From Flavobacterium tagetis (lineage in GTDB: Bacteria > Bacteroidota > Bacteroidia > Flavobacteriales > Flavobacteriaceae), in the NCBI RefSeq assembly GCF_016735615.1, contig NZ_JAERSF010000001.1:434001-498000 (forward strand): a stretch of 64,000 nucleotides of DNA, in the 5' to 3' direction. The notes below the pieces were generated by a model, which was not told the origin of the DNA, ran no database searches, and was given only the letters and a program-made list of their open reading frames with translations. The translations under genes and the position numbers were made by a program. Of the stretch, positions 26,583 to 37,734 are shown piece after piece. Position 1 is the stretch's first letter, and the number at the start of each line of letters is the position of its first letter.

Positions 26583-27545
26583 ATGTCAACAATTACTGCT
26601 GCAGACGTAAATAAATTAAGACAATCTACAGGTGCCGGAATGATGGACTGTAAAAAAGCTTTAGTTGAAGCTGAAGGAGATTTCGATAAAGCGATCCAAA
26701 TCCTTAGAGAAAAAGGACAAAAAGTTGCTGCTAACCGTTCTGACCGTGAGTCTGCTGAAGGAGCTGCTGTTTCTTTTATCAATGCTGACAACACTAAAGG
26801 AGCTATCATCACTTTAAACTGTGAAACTGACTTCGTAGGTAAAAACGAAGCTTTCGTTGCTTTAGCTAAAGATTTAGTAGAAAGAGCTATCAACTTCTCT
26901 TCTAAAGAAGAATTATTAGCTTCTGATTTCAACGGAATTACAGTTGCTGAGAAATTAATCGAGCAAACTGGAGTTATCGGTGAGAAAATCGAAATCGGTG
27001 GTTTCGAAATTTTAGAAGGTGCTTACGTTGGATCTTACGTTCACGTTAATAAAATTGCTGCTTTAACTGCAATTTCTGCTCCAGTTGCTAATGCTGAAGC
27101 TTTAACAAAAGATATCTCTATGCAAGTTGCTTCTATGGGAGCTGACACTTTATCTTACAAAGATTTTGATCCTGCTTTCGTTGAATCTGAACTTGCTGCT
27201 CGTATTGCTGTAATCGAAAAAGACAATGAAGAAGCTAAACGTTTAGGAAAAACTTTGAAAAATGTTCCTAAATACATCTCTTTCTCTCAATTAACTCCTG
27301 AAGTTATCAAACAAGCTGAAGAAGATGCAAAAGCTGAATTAAAAGCTGAAGGTAAACCAGAGCAAATCTGGGATAAAATTCTTCCAGGTAAAGTTCAACG
27401 TTTTATCTCTGACAACACTACTTTAGATCAAGAGAAAGCTCTTTTAGATCAAAACTTCATCAAAGATGACAGTAAAAAAGTTGGTGATTATGTAAAAGGA
27501 TTCAATGTTGAAATTACAGGTTTCAAAAGAGTTACTTTAGGTTAA
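26583..27545 (+). CDS. tsf: elongation factor Ts
   Basis: Guanine-nucleotide exchange factor for EF-Tu. The 320-residue protein starts MSTITAADVNKLRQSTGAGM; an upstream in-frame extension to 26529 is AT-rich noise and rejected. The N-terminal UBA-like domain is followed by the diagnostic TLNCETDFVGKNEAF (TDFV motif) and the core domains. The C-terminal part has the Bacteroidota-type insertion ending in FNVEITGFKRVTLG. The gap from rpsB (26443-26582) has two direct copies of AATTTTAAATTCC and no gene. Confidence 0.97.
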   Translation: MSTITAADVNKLRQSTGAGMMDCKKALVEAEGDFDKAIQILREKGQKVAANRSDRESAEGAAVSFINADNTKGAIITLNCETDFVGKNEAFVALAKDLVERAINFSSKEELLASDFNGITVAEKLIEQTGVIGEKIEIGGFEILEGAYVGSYVHVNKIAALTAISAPVANAEALTKDISMQVASMGADTLSYKDFDPAFVESELAARIAVIEKDNEEAKRLGKTLKNVPKYISFSQLTPEVIKQAEEDAKAELKAEGKPEQIWDKILPGKVQRFISDNTTLDQEKALLDQNFIKDDSKKVGDYVKGFNVEITGFKRVTLG

Positions 27546-27563
27546 TATATTATTTTCAATATT

Positions 27564-27598
27564 AAAAAGCCCGAATATTTATTTATTCGGGCTTTTTT
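27564..27598. terminator. bidirectional terminator between tsf and the M3 peptidase
   Basis: AAAAAGCCCGAATA (27564-27577) pairs with TATTCGGGCTTTTT (27584-27597), with T runs usable from both converging genes. Confidence 0.88.
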
Positions 27599-27606
27599 TA
27601 CTTCGT

Positions 27607-29670
27607 TTAATTTTCAACTGGAAAATTTCTTGCTCTCATCAATGCATCAGATTGTGGCGCATGACCTCTAAAATTCTCATACATCTCTTCATTATCAATA
27701 GTATTTCCAACACTTAAAACTGTTTCATAAAGACGTTCTGAAACATTCTTATCAAACGGTCCGTCTGCTTCCAGAAACGCTTCATAAGCATCTGCATTGA
27801 TCACATCTGCCCACAAATAACTGTAATAGCCAGCCGCATATCCATCACTTGAAAATATATGTGCAAATTGCGGAATTCTGTGTCGCATCACAATTTCTGA
27901 CGGCATATTAATTTCATTTAAAACTTGCGCTTCAAATGTCTGCGGATCGATTGTTTCGGTTGTTAAATGCAGTTTCATATCAACAAATGAGCTTGAAATC
28001 GTTTCTACTGTTGCAAAACCCTCATTAAAATTTGCTGCTTTTCCTATTCTTTCTACTAATGATTGTGATAAAGGCTCATTAGTTTTATAATGAAGCGCAA
28101 ACTTATTTAAAACCTCTGGCGTTGCTAGCCAATGTTCCAGCAACTGAAACGGAAACTCAACATAATCTCTCGCAACTGAAGTTCCAGAAAGACTTGGGTA
28201 AGTAACATTAGAACATAATCCATGAAGTGCATGACCAAATTCGTGAAATAAAGTCGTTGCATCATCCCACGAAATCAAAACAGGTTCGTCACTATTTCCT
28301 TTTATGAAATTGCAATTGTTTGACACAATAGGAAGTACATTGCCTTTTATTTTCTGCTGATCTCTATGCGAATTCATCCATGCCCCTGAACGTTTTCCTG
28401 TACGAGCGTAAGGATCAAAATACCAAAGTCCTATTGCTTCTCCTGTCTTTTTATTATTCACTTCCCAAACACGAACATCGGGATGATAAACAGGAACATC
28501 AAATAATTGCTTAAAACCTAAATTAAACAACTCGCCTGCCGTCCAGAACATTCCTTCACGTAAATTTTCCAGCTGCAAATATTGCTTAATTTCATTTTGG
28601 TCTAAATCGTATTGTGCTTTACGCACTTTTTCTGCATAATAGCGGTAATCCCAAGGCTGAATTCTAAAATTTTCTCCCTCTTTATTTACCATTTCCTGCA
28701 TAGCAGAAACATCGTTTTTTACTTTTTCTACAGCAGGTTTCCATACAGAATGCATCAAATCTAGCGTTTTCTGCGGATCCTTGGCCATCTTGTTAGACAA
28801 ACTCCATTCAGCAAAGTTTTTAAAGCCTAAAATTTTCGCTTTTTCAGCTCTTAATTTTAAAATAGACACAAGTGTTTCATTTGTATCATTTTCATTCTTA
28901 TTATCGCCTCGTTTTACGAATATATCAAAAGCTTCTTGTCTTAGACTTCTCTTGTTTGAAAAAGTCAGAAAAGGTTCAATTGAAGATCTTGTATTTCCAA
29001 TACATCCCAAAACATTTAGATTCCTTTCGTTAGCTTCGGCAATGGCCGCATTTTTAAATTCTTCAGGCAAGCCATCAAAATCCGCTTCTGTTTTTAATTC
29101 TATATATTGATCGTTTTCTTCTGCTAACAATTTTTGGCTAAATGATGTAAAAAGCGTTGCTAATTCTTGATTAATCTTAGCCACTTTCTCTTTATCTTGT
29201 ACTTTTAACTCTGCTCCTTCTCTAACAAAATCGGTATAATAAAGCCATAGCAAACGTTGCTGCTCTTTCGTTAAATTCTTCTTTTCATCCGATTTGTACA
29301 AGGCTTCAATTCTAGAGAACAGTTTTTCATTTTGATACAATTTATCATTAATCTCTGCCAATTTTGGCGACATTTCAGTGTCAACTGCATTAAATTCTGG
29401 AGTACTTAGATTAGACCTGTAAATACCGTAAACTGCATGAATTCGATCCAATTTTTCACCAGAAAGCTCTAAAGCTTCAATTGTATTCTTAAATGTCGGT
29501 TTTTCTGGATTATTTGCAATTGAATCAATTTCTTCTAATTTTTCCTGAATAGCAAATTCTATTGCAGGCTTAAAATCTGAAACTTGATATACTCTAAAAT
29601 CTGGAACTCCTCCGTAAGGCCCAGACCAACTTTTTAATAATGAATTATCTAACTCTATTGGTGTTTTCAT
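27607..29670 (-). CDS. M3-family metallopeptidase (oligopeptidase A / Dcp type)
   Basis: A 687-residue zinc peptidase that degrades short peptides. The HExxH zinc motif is in TLFHEFGHALHGL, with the third ligand region EFPFQLLEHWL about 25 residues on. GGVPDFRVYQ, YDLDQNEIKQYLQL and SSDGYAAGYYSYLWADV are typical of the dipeptidyl carboxypeptidase branch. There is no signal peptide, so it is cytoplasmic. The ATG at 29670 was chosen; the open frame to 29706 offers only a TTG. A TAATTTTG box on the minus strand at 29730-29737 may be its -7 element. Confidence 0.94.
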   Translation of the reverse strand: MKTPIELDNSLLKSWSGPYGGVPDFRVYQVSDFKPAIEFAIQEKLEEIDSIANNPEKPTFKNTIEALELSGEKLDRIHAVYGIYRSNLSTPEFNAVDTEMSPKLAEINDKLYQNEKLFSRIEALYKSDEKKNLTKEQQRLLWLYYTDFVREGAELKVQDKEKVAKINQELATLFTSFSQKLLAEENDQYIELKTEADFDGLPEEFKNAAIAEANERNLNVLGCIGNTRSSIEPFLTFSNKRSLRQEAFDIFVKRGDNKNENDTNETLVSILKLRAEKAKILGFKNFAEWSLSNKMAKDPQKTLDLMHSVWKPAVEKVKNDVSAMQEMVNKEGENFRIQPWDYRYYAEKVRKAQYDLDQNEIKQYLQLENLREGMFWTAGELFNLGFKQLFDVPVYHPDVRVWEVNNKKTGEAIGLWYFDPYARTGKRSGAWMNSHRDQQKIKGNVLPIVSNNCNFIKGNSDEPVLISWDDATTLFHEFGHALHGLCSNVTYPSLSGTSVARDYVEFPFQLLEHWLATPEVLNKFALHYKTNEPLSQSLVERIGKAANFNEGFATVETISSSFVDMKLHLTTETIDPQTFEAQVLNEINMPSEIVMRHRIPQFAHIFSSDGYAAGYYSYLWADVINADAYEAFLEADGPFDKNVSERLYETVLSVGNTIDNEEMYENFRGHAPQSDALMRARNFPVEN

Positions 29671-29831
29671 AACAAATGCATTGATTAATTCTGTACAAAA
29701 TTTCAATTAGAAAAAAAGCAACAGAATCTCAAAATTAACCAATCGAAAGCAAACTTCATACACGAACGAATTATAGTTTCAAAGATTTAAAAGAAATAGT
29801 TTATTTTTGAAATATCAATACCAAAAATCAA

Positions 29832-30494
29832 ATGTTTAGAACCAGAAGAGAAATTGTTTTTGTAATTTTATCAGGGATTTTTATCACCAATGCTGTTGTG
29901 GCTGAGTTAATTGGAGGAAAATTAATTCAAATTGGCCCTTTTGTAATGAGTATAGGTATTTTGCCTTGGCCGATTGTATTCCTAACTACCGATTTGATTA
30001 ATGATCATTTTGGTGAAAAAGGTGTAAAAAAGCTTTCTTTTATAACTGCAGGTTTGATTGCTTATGCTTTTTTGATACTTTTTATGGCCATTACAATTCC
30101 AGCTGCAAAAGGAATCAGCCCTGTAAATGACGATCAGTTTCAGGCAGTATTCGGGCAGAGTATGTGGATTATTGTGGGAAGCTTAATCGCTTTTATGGCT
30201 TCTCAGCTTATAGATGTTTGGATATTTTGGTTTTTCAAAAATAGAACTGGCGAAAAGAAAATATGGTTAAGAGCAACAGGTTCTACTGTAATTTCGCAAT
30301 TGTTTGATTCATTTATTGTTTTAGGAATTGCTTTTTGGCTTCCTGGAAAAATTGACTTTGACACCTTTATATCCTCAGGGTTAATAGGATACACTTTTAA
30401 ACTAGCAATAGCTATCTTATTAACTCCAGCAATTTATTTAGGTCATTATTTGATCAAAAAATATTTAGACGAAGATCCTGCACACAAAGGATAA
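29832..30494 (+). CDS. queuosine precursor transporter (YhhQ/VUT family)
   Basis: A 220-residue inner-membrane protein with about six helices, of COG1738. These ECF-independent permeases import queuine or preQ precursors used for tRNA modification. Diagnostic segments are TNAVVAELIGGKLIQIG, PWPIVFLTTDLINDHFGEKG and the late GSTVISQLFDSFIVLGIAFWLPG. A TATTTTTG box lies at 29802-29809, about 23 nt before the start. The lipoprotein gene downstream starts 19 nt after the stop and may be co-transcribed. Specificity for queuosine precursors follows from the family, not from this sequence. Confidence 0.88.
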   Translation: MFRTRREIVFVILSGIFITNAVVAELIGGKLIQIGPFVMSIGILPWPIVFLTTDLINDHFGEKGVKKLSFITAGLIAYAFLILFMAITIPAAKGISPVNDDQFQAVFGQSMWIIVGSLIAFMASQLIDVWIFWFFKNRTGEKKIWLRATGSTVISQLFDSFIVLGIAFWLPGKIDFDTFISSGLIGYTFKLAIAILLTPAIYLGHYLIKKYLDEDPAHKG

Positions 30495-30513
30495 ATAAAA
30501 AAACATTTAGGTC

Positions 30514-31191
30514 ATGAAAAAAAATTGCTTGCTTATTTTATTCTCTGTAACCTATTTCTTTTTCAGCTGTGGCAATGACGAAAAAAAACAGCCTAAAAAA
30601 GTCATTCAGTCTGTTAATGAGTTAACACCTGCTCCTGTCAAAAAAGGTGCAAAAATTTCATCAAAAAATATTAAGGCCTCTAAAGAATTTGTGGCAGAAA
30701 AAACTACTGTAAATCAAAAAGCCTTTGCTGTAAAAAATGCCATTACGATAACTCCAGCTCCTAATCTCGAAAACAAAACTCAAAATGCAAATATGGATAT
30801 CAAAAAAGAAGCAAATGACAAATTGCTAAACTTTATTAATATTCGAAAGATTCTCGATAATTGCAAAATGGGCCAAACAATGACACAAAAAGAACTGACC
30901 CAAAACTTTGAAATTCCTGAAGAAGCTGTTAAACTAGTTAAAAGTGTTACTAAAACTGCCGAAAATGAGTTATCTGTTAAATGGAAGTCAACATGGCTCG
31001 TCGAAAAAGTATCAGATGCCGAACTTGAAGACGGCAAAATGAAAGTAGTCTTTAAAGCCAATAAAATGTACACTTCTGGCAATGCTATTGGCATTAAATA
31101 TAACCGAAAAATCTATACCAATTTAGTCATTGTGGGACGTTCTGCTTATATTCCGAGTGTAAAAGGATATAGCTGGCAGATTGGAAGATAA
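30514..31191 (+). CDS. lipoprotein of unknown function
   Basis: A 225-residue protein. The N-terminus is a lipoprotein signal peptide (MKKNCLLILFSVTYFFFSC, Cys19) followed by GNDEKKQ. A Lys/Ser/Thr-rich linker extends to about residue 95. The C-terminal ~125 residues look folded (LLNFINIRKILDNC, TKTAENELSVKWKSTWLVEK, YNRKIYTNLVIVGRSAYIP). I recognise no family. It starts 19 nt behind the queuosine precursor transporter gene, but a functional link is not evident. Confidence 0.72.
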   Translation: MKKNCLLILFSVTYFFFSCGNDEKKQPKKVIQSVNELTPAPVKKGAKISSKNIKASKEFVAEKTTVNQKAFAVKNAITITPAPNLENKTQNANMDIKKEANDKLLNFINIRKILDNCKMGQTMTQKELTQNFEIPEEAVKLVKSVTKTAENELSVKWKSTWLVEKVSDAELEDGKMKVVFKANKMYTSGNAIGIKYNRKIYTNLVIVGRSAYIPSVKGYSWQIGR

Positions 31192-31292
31192 CGAAAGAAA
31201 AAAATTACCAAACACAAAAAGCCAAACTCACCTGACACTCAATTAATTACATGTTAACAATAAAAAAATACGAAAAAACTTAATATGTCCAC

Positions 31293-31322
31293 TTGGTTTT
31301 CTTTTAAAAGATTTTACTTTTG
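31293..31322 (+). promoter_or_regulatory. promoter of the lipocalin-like lipoprotein gene
   Basis: TTG (31293-31295), 19-nt spacer, TACTTTTG (31315-31322), about 34 nt before the start codon. Confidence 0.75.
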
Positions 31323-31355
31323 CCCTAACATTTAACAAATAAAATCCACCCAAAA

Positions 31356-31790
31356 ATGAAAAAACTAAGTATTTTTTTTGTGTCAGTATTGGCACTAGGT
31401 TTAACTACAGTATCTTGTAGCAGTGATGACGACAAAGCGTCTATTGAAGGAAAATGGGAAGCATCCCAAGAGGGAACTATTGTAGATGGGAAAGAGATAA
31501 TGGCCCCAATTGTTAACGAAGGAGGTTGCAGCAAAGGTTTTCTTGAAATTCAAGCAGGAGGAAAAGTAATTGATCACTATTCTGAGTATTCTAATTCAAA
31601 GTGTGAAGATTATAACGATAATGGAACATGGACGAGAACAGATAATAAAATAACTTTTAAATATGGTACTGATTCAGGAGATACTGGAGAAATTTTAGTA
31701 TTAGATAAAAATACATTAAAAATTAAATATACTTACACATACAACAACGAAGTATCTGAAATATACATCATTGAATTAAAACGTAAATAG
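31356..31790 (+). CDS. lipocalin-like domain lipoprotein
   Basis: A 144-residue protein. The lipoprotein signal peptide ends at TTVSC (Cys21) followed by SSDDDK. The mature part starts IEGKWEAS and continues with alternating short strands including GTWTRTDNKITFKYG and LKIKYTYTYN. This W-centred start and barrel-like strand pattern is typical of the small lipocalin-like lipoproteins common in Flavobacteria. The ligand is unknown. Two internal cysteines (in EGGCSKG and SKCEDY) could form a disulfide. It has its own promoter and terminator. Confidence 0.75.
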   Translation: MKKLSIFFVSVLALGLTTVSCSSDDDKASIEGKWEASQEGTIVDGKEIMAPIVNEGGCSKGFLEIQAGGKVIDHYSEYSNSKCEDYNDNGTWTRTDNKITFKYGTDSGDTGEILVLDKNTLKIKYTYTYNNEVSEIYIIELKRK

Positions 31791-31811
31791 TTATTGTTTT
31801 TTAACTTTTTT

Positions 31812-31846
31812 AAAACCTCAAACTTCTTTCGTTTGAGGTTTTTTTA
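31812..31846 (+). terminator. intrinsic terminator after the lipocalin-like gene
   Basis: AAAACCTCAAAC (31812-31823) pairs with GTTTGAGGTTTT (31831-31842), then T run. Confidence 0.87.
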
Positions 31847-31863
31847 TACATTTAAAATAAAAA

Positions 31864-32427
31864 ATGGAACCAATAAGATGCGGCTGGTGCTCCGCCAGCG
31901 ATTTATATAAAAAATATCACGACGAAGAATGGGGAACTCCTGTTTACGACGACCCAACTATTTTTGAGTTTTTAATTCTAGAAACTTTTCAAGCAGGTCT
32001 AAGCTGGATTACCATTTTAAATAAAAGAGAAAACTTCAAAACTGCTTTTGATTATTTTGATTATAAAAAAATTGCTAATTATTCTGAAGATAAAATCGAA
32101 GAATTAATGCAAAATACTGGAATTATTCGAAATAAACTTAAAATCAACTCTGCCGTTTCGAACGCTCAGGCTTTTATGAAAATCCAAGAAGAATTTGGAA
32201 CTTTCTCTGATTACATCTGGAAATTCACAAACGGAAAACCAATCGATAATAAGCCAAAAACTCTACAAGATGTTCCTGCCACTACTCCAATTTCTGATGC
32301 AATCAGCAAAGATTTAAAAAAACGTGGATTTAAATTTGTCGGTTCGACGGTTATTTACGCTCACATGCAAGCAACTGGAATGGTCAATGATCACGTGGAA
32401 GATTGCTTTACCCGAAAGGAAAAATAG
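31864..32427 (+). CDS. tag: DNA-3-methyladenine glycosylase I
   Basis: Base-excision enzyme that removes 3-methyladenine from alkylated DNA. The 187-residue protein has the family hallmarks RCGWC near the N-terminus (zinc Cys and His ligands), YHDEEWGTPVYDD, LETFQAGLSWITIL with the base-binding residues, and FVGSTVIYAHMQATGMVNDH with the C-terminal DC (second zinc site). It lies just behind a terminator. It is separate from the Ada-like alkylation block near 61-64 kb. Confidence 0.95.
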   Translation: MEPIRCGWCSASDLYKKYHDEEWGTPVYDDPTIFEFLILETFQAGLSWITILNKRENFKTAFDYFDYKKIANYSEDKIEELMQNTGIIRNKLKINSAVSNAQAFMKIQEEFGTFSDYIWKFTNGKPIDNKPKTLQDVPATTPISDAISKDLKKRGFKFVGSTVIYAHMQATGMVNDHVEDCFTRKEK

Positions 32428-32507
32428 TCACAGTTTTCAGTTTTTTTGAACCAGAAACTTGAAACCTGAAACTTTTAAACAAAAATTACATATATTTGCT
32501 TCACACT

Positions 32508-32584
32508 TTAGGGGTGTCTACAACTTGTAGGCTGAGATTTTACCCTCTGAACCTGATCTAGTTCATACTAGCGTAGGGAAAAGT
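32508..32584 (+). promoter_or_regulatory. TPP riboswitch (THI element) of the thiamine operon
   Basis: The conserved TPP-aptamer segments occur in order: GGGGTG (P1/P2 start), GGCTGAGA, TACCCTCTGAACCTGATCT and GCGTAGGGAA. A perfect -7 box TATATTTG lies at 32491-32498, so the transcript begins a few nt before the aptamer. It lies 80 nt before thiS. TPP binding is expected to switch off the operon; the expression platform was not resolved. Confidence 0.95.
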
Positions 32585-32662
32585 AAGATGACTTCTTGAA
32601 CGCATTTCTATGCGTTATTGTAGCCATTCCTAATGTGTATCTATACACTAAACTAAAAAGGA

Positions 32663-32869
32663 ATGGAACTAAAAATCAATCAACAAACTAAACAATTCAA
32701 TGCTGAATCGCTAAGCGTTCAATCATTGCTCGATCTCGAAATTCCGCATAAACAAAACGGAATCGCCGTTGCTGTCAACAATACTGTTGTTCCAAAACTC
32801 AAATGGAACGAATTCCTCGTACAAGAAACTGACGAAATTTTGATCATTTCTGCTACGCAAGGGGGATAA
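32663..32869 (+). CDS. thiS: sulfur carrier protein ThiS
   Basis: A 68-residue ubiquitin-fold sulfur carrier for the thiazole ring. It ends in SATQGG, with the diglycine that is adenylated and converted to a thiocarboxylate. The small hydrophobic core segments ([23 protein letters not shown]) fit the family. It is the first gene behind the TPP riboswitch, partnered by thiG and the thiF-like gene downstream. Confidence 0.94.
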   Translation: MELKINQQTKQFNAESLSVQSLLDLEIPHKQNGIAVAVNNTVVPKLKWNEFLVQETDEILIISATQGG

Positions 32870-32920
32870 AGGTTAAAATTCTAAAATAAAAAAAATCCAA
32901 ATTCCAATTATACATTGGGC

Positions 32921-34816
<1,896 letters not shown>

Positions 34817-34890
34817 TGAGATGGAATTTGTAAAATGTGAAATCTTTTGATTTTCACATTTTACATCTCACAAAAAACATTTTACATTTT

Positions 34891-35499
34891 ATGATTGTGA
34901 TTACAAATCCTTTTTTTGTTGAAGATGAAATTCAAATGCTAAATTCTTTATTGGAAGAAGGATTGTCTTTGCTTCATATTCGAAAACCTGATTTTTCGGA
35001 GTTGGAAATGGCGCAATTTATTCATCAGATTAAATTAGAATTTCGTACAAATTTGGTATTGCATAATTATCATCATTTAGCGAAAGATTTTGGTGTTGAA
35101 AAATTCCATTTTTCTGAAAAAGAAAGAAAAAGTATGAATGATTTTCCTGCAAGGTTTTCAAAACCTTTTAGGTATAAATCAACATCAACACATTCAATTG
35201 AAGATTTTAATTCTCTTGAAAATTTTGATTATGCTTTTCTAAGTCCTGTTTTTAAAAGTATTTCTAAAGAAAATTATTTTCCTGAAAAAGATCTTTTCAA
35301 AGCAATAAAATCACGAACAAATCATAAAACAAAAGGGGTTGCTTTAGGCGGAATTGATGCGAAAAACATTCAAAAAACCTTAGAAAATGGTTTTGATGAT
35401 GTTGCGCTTTTAGGAAGTATTTGGAACAATGAAAATCCGTTAAAACAATTTAAATTATGTCAGAAAATCGTCCATTCGTACTTACAATCGCAGGTTTAG
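34891..35499 (+). CDS. ThiE/TenI-like protein (divergent thiamine phosphate synthase or thiazole tautomerase)
   Basis: A 202-residue TIM-barrel protein starting MIVITNPFFVEDEIQMLN. Related segments are LLHIRKPDF, AFLSPVFKSISKENY and GVALGGIDAKNI. The canonical ThiE NDR/NDD substrate-binding segment is replaced by LVLHNYHH, and GADGVHLG is replaced by GVEKFHFSEKE. Because a standard ThiE follows two genes later, this copy may be TenI-like (thiazole tautomerase), though that is inference. The ATG at 34891 was chosen over an open frame from 34837. Its end overlaps thiD by 43 nt, implying tight coupling. Confidence 0.8.
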   Translation: MIVITNPFFVEDEIQMLNSLLEEGLSLLHIRKPDFSELEMAQFIHQIKLEFRTNLVLHNYHHLAKDFGVEKFHFSEKERKSMNDFPARFSKPFRYKSTSTHSIEDFNSLENFDYAFLSPVFKSISKENYFPEKDLFKAIKSRTNHKTKGVALGGIDAKNIQKTLENGFDDVALLGSIWNNENPLKQFKLCQKIVHSYLQSQV

Positions 35500-36209
35500 A
35501 TCCTTCTGGAGGCGCTGGAATTTTAGCTGATACTAAAACATTTGAACAGCACAAAGTTACTGGTTTTGCTATTGCAACGGCTAATACCATTCAGACTGAA
35601 AATGAATTTCACAAAATTGAATGGATCAATATCAATTTTGTGATACGATCTATTGAAGTATTATTTCAAAGCTATAAAATCAGTGCTGTTAAAATCGGGA
35701 TTGTACCCTCTCTTTCTTATTTAAATCGAATTCTTTCAACGATAAAATTGATTTCTCCTGATACAAAAATTGTCTGGGATCCAGTCTTAAAATCGACTAC
35801 AAAGTTTGATTTCTTAAACATTGAAGATCGTTCAGATCTCAACCAAATCCTTTCCAAAATCAATTTGATTACACCCAATTATATAGAGATCGAACAGTTA
35901 TTTCCCGGTTTTATAAAAGATCATCTTTGGATTGAGAATGAAATTTCGACTGCAATTCTGCTCAAAGGTGGTCATAATTCGAATGAAATTGGAAAAGATC
36001 AATTGTTTTTGAAAAATAAAATTCTTGATTTATTCCCGACGGAAAAAGATTGTCATGAAAAACATGGTTCAGGCTGTGTCCTCTCTTCTGCAATCGCTTC
36101 AAATTTAGCCCTAAATCAAACTATAGAAGAAGCCTGCAAAAATGCTAAAATCTATATTGAAAACTATCTAAGTTCAACTACCTCCTTAATCGGATATCAT
36201 TATGTATAA
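35457..36209 (+). CDS. thiD: hydroxymethylpyrimidine/phosphomethylpyrimidine kinase
   Basis: Ribokinase-fold kinase that makes HMP pyrophosphate. Its 250 residues show LTIAGLDPSGGAGILAD, AVKIGIVPS, IVWDPVLKS, LITPNYIEIE and ILLKGGH, and the anion-hole/catalytic segment EKHGSGCVLSSAIA, where the common HGTGC is HGSGC. It overlaps the preceding ThiE/TenI-like gene by 43 nt and the following thiE by 8 nt. Confidence 0.93.
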   Translation: MSENRPFVLTIAGLDPSGGAGILADTKTFEQHKVTGFAIATANTIQTENEFHKIEWININFVIRSIEVLFQSYKISAVKIGIVPSLSYLNRILSTIKLISPDTKIVWDPVLKSTTKFDFLNIEDRSDLNQILSKINLITPNYIEIEQLFPGFIKDHLWIENEISTAILLKGGHNSNEIGKDQLFLKNKILDLFPTEKDCHEKHGSGCVLSSAIASNLALNQTIEEACKNAKIYIENYLSSTTSLIGYHYV

Positions 36210-36840
36210 CAAACTACAATATATTTCGCAAGGCGAAACAATTGACGACCAATTACGCAACATACACCTGGCACTTGATGCTGGATGTAATTGGGTACAA
36301 ATGCGATTTAAAAATCAAATGCCAAAAGACGTTTATACTTTAGCCGAAGCAGTAAAACCTTTGTGCGAAGAATATCATGCGAATTTTATAGTAAACGATG
36401 ATTTACATCTCGCTAAACAAATTTCGGCTGATGGCGTTCATTTAGGACTAACAGACACAAAAATCGATGAAGCAAGGGCAATCTTAGGTTCTACAAAAAT
36501 TATCGGAGGAACTGCCAATACTTTTGAAGATATCCAAAACCATGTAGAAAATGGTTGCAATTATATCGGATTGGGGCCTTTCAGGTTTACGGCTACGAAA
36601 GAAAAATTAAGTCCGATTTTGGGACTATCAGGTTATTATGATATTCTTCAAAAACTGAAAAAAAACAAAATCGACATTCCTGTTTATGCCATTGGCGGCA
36701 TCACATTACGTGATGTTAGTCCGTTAATGGAAACTGGAATTTTCGGAATTGCCATTTCTGGAATCATTACTGAAAGTGATGAAAAGGAAAAATTAATTCA
36801 ACAATTAAAAGAAAAATTGTATGCAAACATCATTATTTAA
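36202..36840 (+). CDS. thiE: thiamine phosphate synthase
   Basis: Couples HMP-PP and thiazole phosphate to thiamine phosphate. The 212-residue TIM barrel has [41 protein letters not shown] and YAIGGI, the expected ThiE signatures, so this is the canonical copy of the two in the operon. It overlaps thiD by 8 nt and thiG by 20 nt. Confidence 0.94.
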   Translation: MYNKLQYISQGETIDDQLRNIHLALDAGCNWVQMRFKNQMPKDVYTLAEAVKPLCEEYHANFIVNDDLHLAKQISADGVHLGLTDTKIDEARAILGSTKIIGGTANTFEDIQNHVENGCNYIGLGPFRFTATKEKLSPILGLSGYYDILQKLKKNKIDIPVYAIGGITLRDVSPLMETGIFGIAISGIITESDEKEKLIQQLKEKLYANIII

Positions 36841-37597
36841 TATTGGAGATAAGAGCTTTAAATCCCGTTTATTTTTAGGAACAGGAAAATTTGGTTCGAA
36901 TGAAGAAATGGAAAATGCTATTGTATCTTCAGAAAGCGAATTGGTTACGGTTGCCTTAAAACGTATCGATCTGGAAACTGATACAGATGCTATTTTATCG
37001 CATTTAAAGCATCCGAATATCAATTTATTGCCGAACACTTCAGGTGCAAGAAATGCTAAAGAAGCCATTTTCGCAGCACAATTGGCTCGTGAAGCTTTAG
37101 AAACAAATTGGGTAAAACTGGAAATTCATCCTGATCCGAAATATTTAATGCCCGATCCAGTTGAGACTTTAAAAGCGACTGAAGAATTGGCGAAATTGGG
37201 TTTTATTGTGCTTCCTTATATTCATGCTGATCCTGTTTTATGCAAACACTTAGAAAGCGCTGGAACTTCGGCTGTAATGCCTCTGGGTTCTCCAATTGGA
37301 AGCAATAAAGGTTTAAAAACAATTGATTTTTTAGAAATCATAATCGAACAAAGTACGGTTCCAATTATTGTAGATGCTGGAATCGGAGCGCCTTCTGATG
37401 CAGCAAAAGCAATGGAAATCGGTGCTGATGCCGTTTTGGTTAATACTGCCATTGCTGTTGCTGGAAATCCAAAATTAATGGCTGAAGCTTTTAAGGAGGC
37501 GGTTATTGCAGGAAGAAAAGCTTTTGAAGCTAAAGTTGCTAATCAGCAAAATTATGCTTCGGCTTCTAGCCCCTTGACTTCTTTTCTTTATGAATAA
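36821..37597 (+). CDS. thiG: thiazole synthase ThiG
   Basis: Forms the thiazole phosphate from DXP, dehydroglycine and ThiS thiocarboxylate. The 258 residues contain [20 protein letters not shown] and [16 protein letters not shown] with the Schiff-base Lys99, followed by [12 protein letters not shown] and [12 protein letters not shown]. It acts with ThiH (dehydroglycine from tyrosine) encoded next. It overlaps thiE by 20 nt. Confidence 0.97.
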   Translation: MQTSLFNIGDKSFKSRLFLGTGKFGSNEEMENAIVSSESELVTVALKRIDLETDTDAILSHLKHPNINLLPNTSGARNAKEAIFAAQLAREALETNWVKLEIHPDPKYLMPDPVETLKATEELAKLGFIVLPYIHADPVLCKHLESAGTSAVMPLGSPIGSNKGLKTIDFLEIIIEQSTVPIIVDAGIGAPSDAAKAMEIGADAVLVNTAIAVAGNPKLMAEAFKEAVIAGRKAFEAKVANQQNYASASSPLTSFLYE

Positions 37598-37603
37598 TTT
37601 TAA

Positions 37604-37696
37604 ACGCAAAGTTCGCAAGGTTTTTTCGCAAAGCACGCAAAGCTTGGCGAACTTTTAAAGCAAAAAAAAGAACTCAAAGCTTAGCGAACTTTGCGT
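37604..37696. repeat. inverted repeat rich in GCAAAG/CTTTGCG
   Basis: ACGCAAAGTTCGC (37604-37616) and GCGAACTTTGCGT (37684-37696) are perfect inverted arms around about 67 nt that contain further CGCAAAG units; another CGCATTTTGCG follows. It fills the gap between thiG and thiH. A related larger element lies at 61044-61215. Confidence 0.6.
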
Positions 37697-37734
37697 ATTC
37701 TTAGCGCATTTTGCGTTAAAAAAACCAAAACAAA

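Noticed and set aside
29671..29706. N-terminal extension of the M3 peptidase
   Set aside because: The extension begins at a TTG and adds residues not expected for the family; the ATG at 29670 is preferred.
37621..37734. Small ORF between thiG and thiH
   Set aside because: The stretch is an inverted repeat with repeated CGCAAAG units and no start with coding character.
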